Source: CAZLPZ01 sp964561535 (GTDB taxonomy: Bacteria; Pseudomonadota; Alphaproteobacteria; Micavibrionales; Micavibrionaceae). Taken from it: a DNA stretch of 25,469 bases. The DNA lies in assembly GCA_964561535.1 (NCBI GenBank), contig CAZLPZ010000026.1:1-25469 (forward strand). The letters run 5' to 3'. Both the position numbers and the translations under genes were made by a program. The notes below the pieces were generated by a model. The model was given only the letters and a program-made list of their open reading frames with translations. It did no database searches and was not told the DNA's origin. Below are positions 23,149 through 25,469 of the stretch, piece by piece (the first letter of the stretch is position 1; each line of letters begins with the position of its first letter).

Positions 23149-23379
23149 ATGACGGAAATCAGACATATGAATCAGGTCGAACTCTCGCGCAGGCTCGGTG
23201 TGTCCTGCCGCACGCTGGAGCGGTGGCGATGGATCGGCGTTGGGCCGCAATTCATTAAGGTGGGTGGGCGTGTCAAATACCGCCTTGCCGATGTGGAATC
23301 ATTCGAGCAGAGCCGCCTCTGTCAGTCTACGGCGGATCGCCATTATTTTGATGAGCAGAAAAAAACGGTGCGGTCATGA
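23149..23379 (+). CDS. AlpA/excisionase-like HTH protein
   Basis: The 76-residue protein has a MerR-type helix-turn-helix as in AlpA and excisionases: VELSRRLGVSCRTLERWRWIGVGPQFIKVGGRVKYRLADVESFEQSR. Such proteins bind DNA to direct excision or to turn on phage and plasmid genes. An internal ATG at 23167 (MNQVEL) is an alternative start. A GGAGG site lies about 12 bases before the chosen ATG, a little far. The stop overlaps the start of the next gene by four bases (ATGA). Confidence 0.82.
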   Translation: MTEIRHMNQVELSRRLGVSCRTLERWRWIGVGPQFIKVGGRVKYRLADVESFEQSRLCQSTADRHYFDEQKKTVRS

Positions 23380-23843
23380 TGATCGACCGCGCGACAAAGG
23401 AGCAGATCGCGGCAATTCTTGCCATGCCGCAAACGCCGCCTTATCTGAAACCGATCTTCGAGGTCGTGCGCGACTATGGTGTTGGCTATCTGACTCTGCT
23501 GCAAAATGGCGATGGCCTGGAGCCAGATAGGCTGAACAGCCAGAACCCCATGATTACGGTTGTGGGCGACGATACCGATGCCGCCCTCGGCCCCGTCGCG
23601 TTCCACGCCACGACGCTGAAAATCCTGACGCTGCGTGCATCCTGCGTCGCTATTATTTCAAGTGAGCCAGTGCCGAACATCTACACGCTGTTCAGCCTGA
23701 TGGCGGGACTGCTGCGTGCCAATACGCTGATCATCGAAACGCGCCCTGAACAGGAACATGCCTGGGTCGATTATATACGCGCGCTCACGCCGCACATACC
23801 TGTCATCCTCAGCACGTCACTCCCTGAAGCGTGGGAGACGTAA
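23376..23843 (+). CDS. Orphan protein of 155 residues before the primase gene
   Basis: I do not recognise this protein. The first 30 residues are helical (ATKEQIAAILAMPQTPPYLKPIFEVV). The rest alternates strands and helices (GVGYLTLL, PMITVVGDDTD, LKILTLRASCVAIISSEP, ANTLIIETRPEQEHAWVDYIRAL, IPVILSTS), which would fit a Rossmann-like fold. There is no signal peptide and no clear catalytic motif. It overlaps the AlpA-like gene by four bases and is followed by the primase gene after six bases, so all three are likely made together. A role near replication or copy control is only suggested by position. Confidence 0.65.
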   Translation: MMIDRATKEQIAAILAMPQTPPYLKPIFEVVRDYGVGYLTLLQNGDGLEPDRLNSQNPMITVVGDDTDAALGPVAFHATTLKILTLRASCVAIISSEPVPNIYTLFSLMAGLLRANTLIIETRPEQEHAWVDYIRALTPHIPVILSTSLPEAWET

Positions 23844-23849
23844 ATCAGC

Positions 23850-25469
23850 ATGACGGATCGCATTTCTCTTCCCGATATTGCCGCCGCCCTGAATGAGCGG
23901 ATCGAAGATCTTGCCCTGCACCTGTTGGGCGAGCCAAACCGTACCTTAAGCACGCGCGAACAATTGCGCTACGGCAACAAGGGTAGCATCGCTGTCGATG
24001 TCGCAGGCGACAAGGCGGGCAAATGGTACGACCATGAAGGCGGAGTCGGCGGCGATGGGCTGGAGCTGATCTGCCACGCCATGAATCTGCGTAATGGCGC
24101 GGCCTGCGACTGGGCCAGAAATTGGCTGGGGTTGTCCGAAAACAATCATATCAAAATCGCTACGCCTTCATCAAAGCAGCAACAGGACGATAAGAAAGAA
24201 AAAGTCGCCGATATTCTCAAAGACTGCGGCACCATCGATGGCACCCCCGCCGAGCGTTATCTGAAACGGCGCGGCATCACGGTAGAGCCGCCACCCTGCA
24301 TTCAATTCCGACCCTATGCCTATGCAGGATATGGCGCACTGGTCGCGCAGGCCATGGATGACAAAGGTGACGTTCTTGCCGTCCAACAGATTTATCTGAC
24401 CGATGCAGGAGAGAAAGCCCCTGTTCCAGTTGTCAAGCGCACGAACAAAGCCACCGAGAAATGGGCAGAAAAATCCGCCGTTCGGTTCCCTGGCACGCAA
24501 CCATTGATCCTAGCCGAGGGCGTTGAAACCGCTTTCTCACTCTGGCAGGCAACAGGTCAGGAAACATGGGCCTGCCTGGGGATTGCCAATATCGGCTCAG
24601 CCCCGGCACCGGATGGTGCTTCTATCATCGTCGCTCGCGACGGCGATCTACCGGGCAGCAAAGCGGATGGGCAAATTGGCCGGGCGATTGCAAAACTGCG
24701 TAAACGCGGCTTTTCCGTTGCTATTGCCACGCCTCCAGAAGGCAAAGATTTTAACGATCTTCTCCAGTCGGGTGGAGAGGAAGCGGTGCGCGCCCCGGTC
24801 ATACAGGCCGACCCTGGTCATTCCGTCAGCCAGGAACGGGCGCGCACCGTCTTTATCGGCTCCGATGTCGAGATCGCAGGCCGTGTCCGTGAGGATTTGA
24901 TCGAGCAGCATGGAAAAATCATCCATGCCGAGGGGCATTTCTGGCGATATGCGGCTACACACTGGGAAGCCATTCCCGATCATGAACTGCGCCTTGCCAC
25001 TCATATATATGACGGTGCGCGTTATAACACGCCCAAGGGCGATCCAACCCGTGTCAAACTTGGCAAGGGCCGCGTGGACTCGATTTTGAATGAGCTAGCG
25101 GCGCTGCTGACGGAAGAAAGTTTCTTTGCCGATGCACCTGTCGGTATCAACTGTAAAAACGGTTTTATCACATTCCTGCCCGATGGTACGGCACATATCG
25201 TGCCACATGAGCGTGACCATCGCTGCCGCCATACCTTGCCGGGACGCTGGCAGGCTGATGAGAGAGTTTCAGGCCATCTTCTAGAACGTCTACTGCGCGG
25301 TGTGTTCCACGGCGATGACGATGCCGATCAGAAAACCAGCCTGCTGGCTGAAATGTGTGGTTCTGCTGCTTTAGGTTATGCCACAAAACTTATCCAGCCC
25401 CGCGCTGTCATCTTGAAGGGCGAGCGTGCCGAGAATGGTAAAAGCCAGATTTTGGATCTGGCGCGCGGG
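23850..25469 (+). CDS. Toprim primase with P-loop helicase-like part (cut by the window edge)
   Basis: At least 540 residues are present, and the frame is open to the last base. Residues about 1-95 hold a DNA-binding-like start (SIAVDVAGDKAGKWYDHEGGVGGDGLELI). Residues about 205-320 form a Toprim domain with LILAEGVETAFS (metal-binding Glu about 223) and VARDGDLPGSKADG (Asp pair about 262). From about 345 the protein resembles phage and plasmid primase-helicases of the P4/D5 type (GHFWRYAATHWEAI, NGFITF). It ends in ILKGERAENGKSQIL, a P-loop with one residue more than the usual four before GKS. The start at 23850 is six bases after the previous stop. This would be the replication protein of the element. 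Confidence 0.85.
   Translation, partial: MTDRISLPDIAAALNERIEDLALHLLGEPNRTLSTREQLRYGNKGSIAVDVAGDKAGKWYDHEGGVGGDGLELICHAMNLRNGAACDWARNWLGLSENNHIKIATPSSKQQQDDKKEKVADILKDCGTIDGTPAERYLKRRGITVEPPPCIQFRPYAYAGYGALVAQAMDDKGDVLAVQQIYLTDAGEKAPVPVVKRTNKATEKWAEKSAVRFPGTQPLILAEGVETAFSLWQATGQETWACLGIANIGSAPAPDGASIIVARDGDLPGSKADGQIGRAIAKLRKRGFSVAIATPPEGKDFNDLLQSGGEEAVRAPVIQADPGHSVSQERARTVFIGSDVEIAGRVREDLIEQHGKIIHAEGHFWRYAATHWEAIPDHELRLATHIYDGARYNTPKGDPTRVKLGKGRVDSILNELAALLTEESFFADAPVGINCKNGFITFLPDGTAHIVPHERDHRCRHTLPGRWQADERVSGHLLERLLRGVFHGDDDADQKTSLLAEMCGSAALGYATKLIQPRAVILKGERAENGKSQILDLARG

Noticed and set aside
24523..25386. Several frames on both strands over the primase gene
   Set aside because: They overlap a long frame with clear Toprim and P-loop motifs that runs off the window edge.
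1..25469. CRISPR array or insertion sequence
   Set aside because: I saw no regularly spaced repeats of suitable length and no transposase.

Overview
The window looks like an alphaproteobacterial chromosome of moderate G+C. The evidence is the Arg/Gly-rich N-terminus of TolR, the Cys-containing TolA C-terminal domain, the DUF4402/chaperone/usher set and the DUF2924-recombinase cassette. A Micavibrio-like or related lineage would fit, but that is only a guess. No gene here fixes the genus.

Region 1 (about 1-6300) is a chaperone-usher type surface fibre locus. A DUF4402 pilin-like gene, a second DUF4402 gene that is broken, and a PapD-like chaperone lie on the minus strand. A 1081-residue usher with extra C-terminal domains lies divergently on the plus strand. 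A small L,D-transpeptidase converges on the usher.

Region 2 (6370-9741) is housekeeping: rplU and rpmA, then an orphan gene on the opposite strand flanked by two terminator-like hairpins, then obgE. A fructose-6-phosphate-aldolase/transaldolase gene follows on the minus strand. REP-like palindromes lie in the gaps.

Region 3 (9976-14666) is a tight plus-strand operon that makes dTDP-L-rhamnose (rfbC-rfbB-rfbD-rfbA). It ends in a GT1-like glycosyltransferase that may use this sugar. The overlaps and short gaps suggest translational coupling.

Region 4 (14678-19539) holds tolQ-tolR-tolA on the minus strand without ybgC, tolB or pal beside them. It continues with an orphan gene, a secreted DUF2059 protein, ssb and a plus-strand Nudix gene.

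Region 5 (19679-25469) begins with tRNA-Ser(CGA). It is followed by about 470 bp of noncoding, repeat-bearing DNA and then a mobile element with visibly more G+C-rich codon use. The element carries DUF2924, a large serine recombinase, a ParB/KorB-like HTH protein, an orphan, an AlpA-like HTH protein, another orphan, and a Toprim primase/P-loop helicase protein cut by the window edge. Its first gene has its ribosome binding site and start codon inside a 10-bp perfect inverted repeat. That repeat is the most unusual regulatory structure I see here. I found no clearly new multi-gene system. The best leads are this dyad, the usher with a SPOR-like tail, and the orphan genes in the mobile element.
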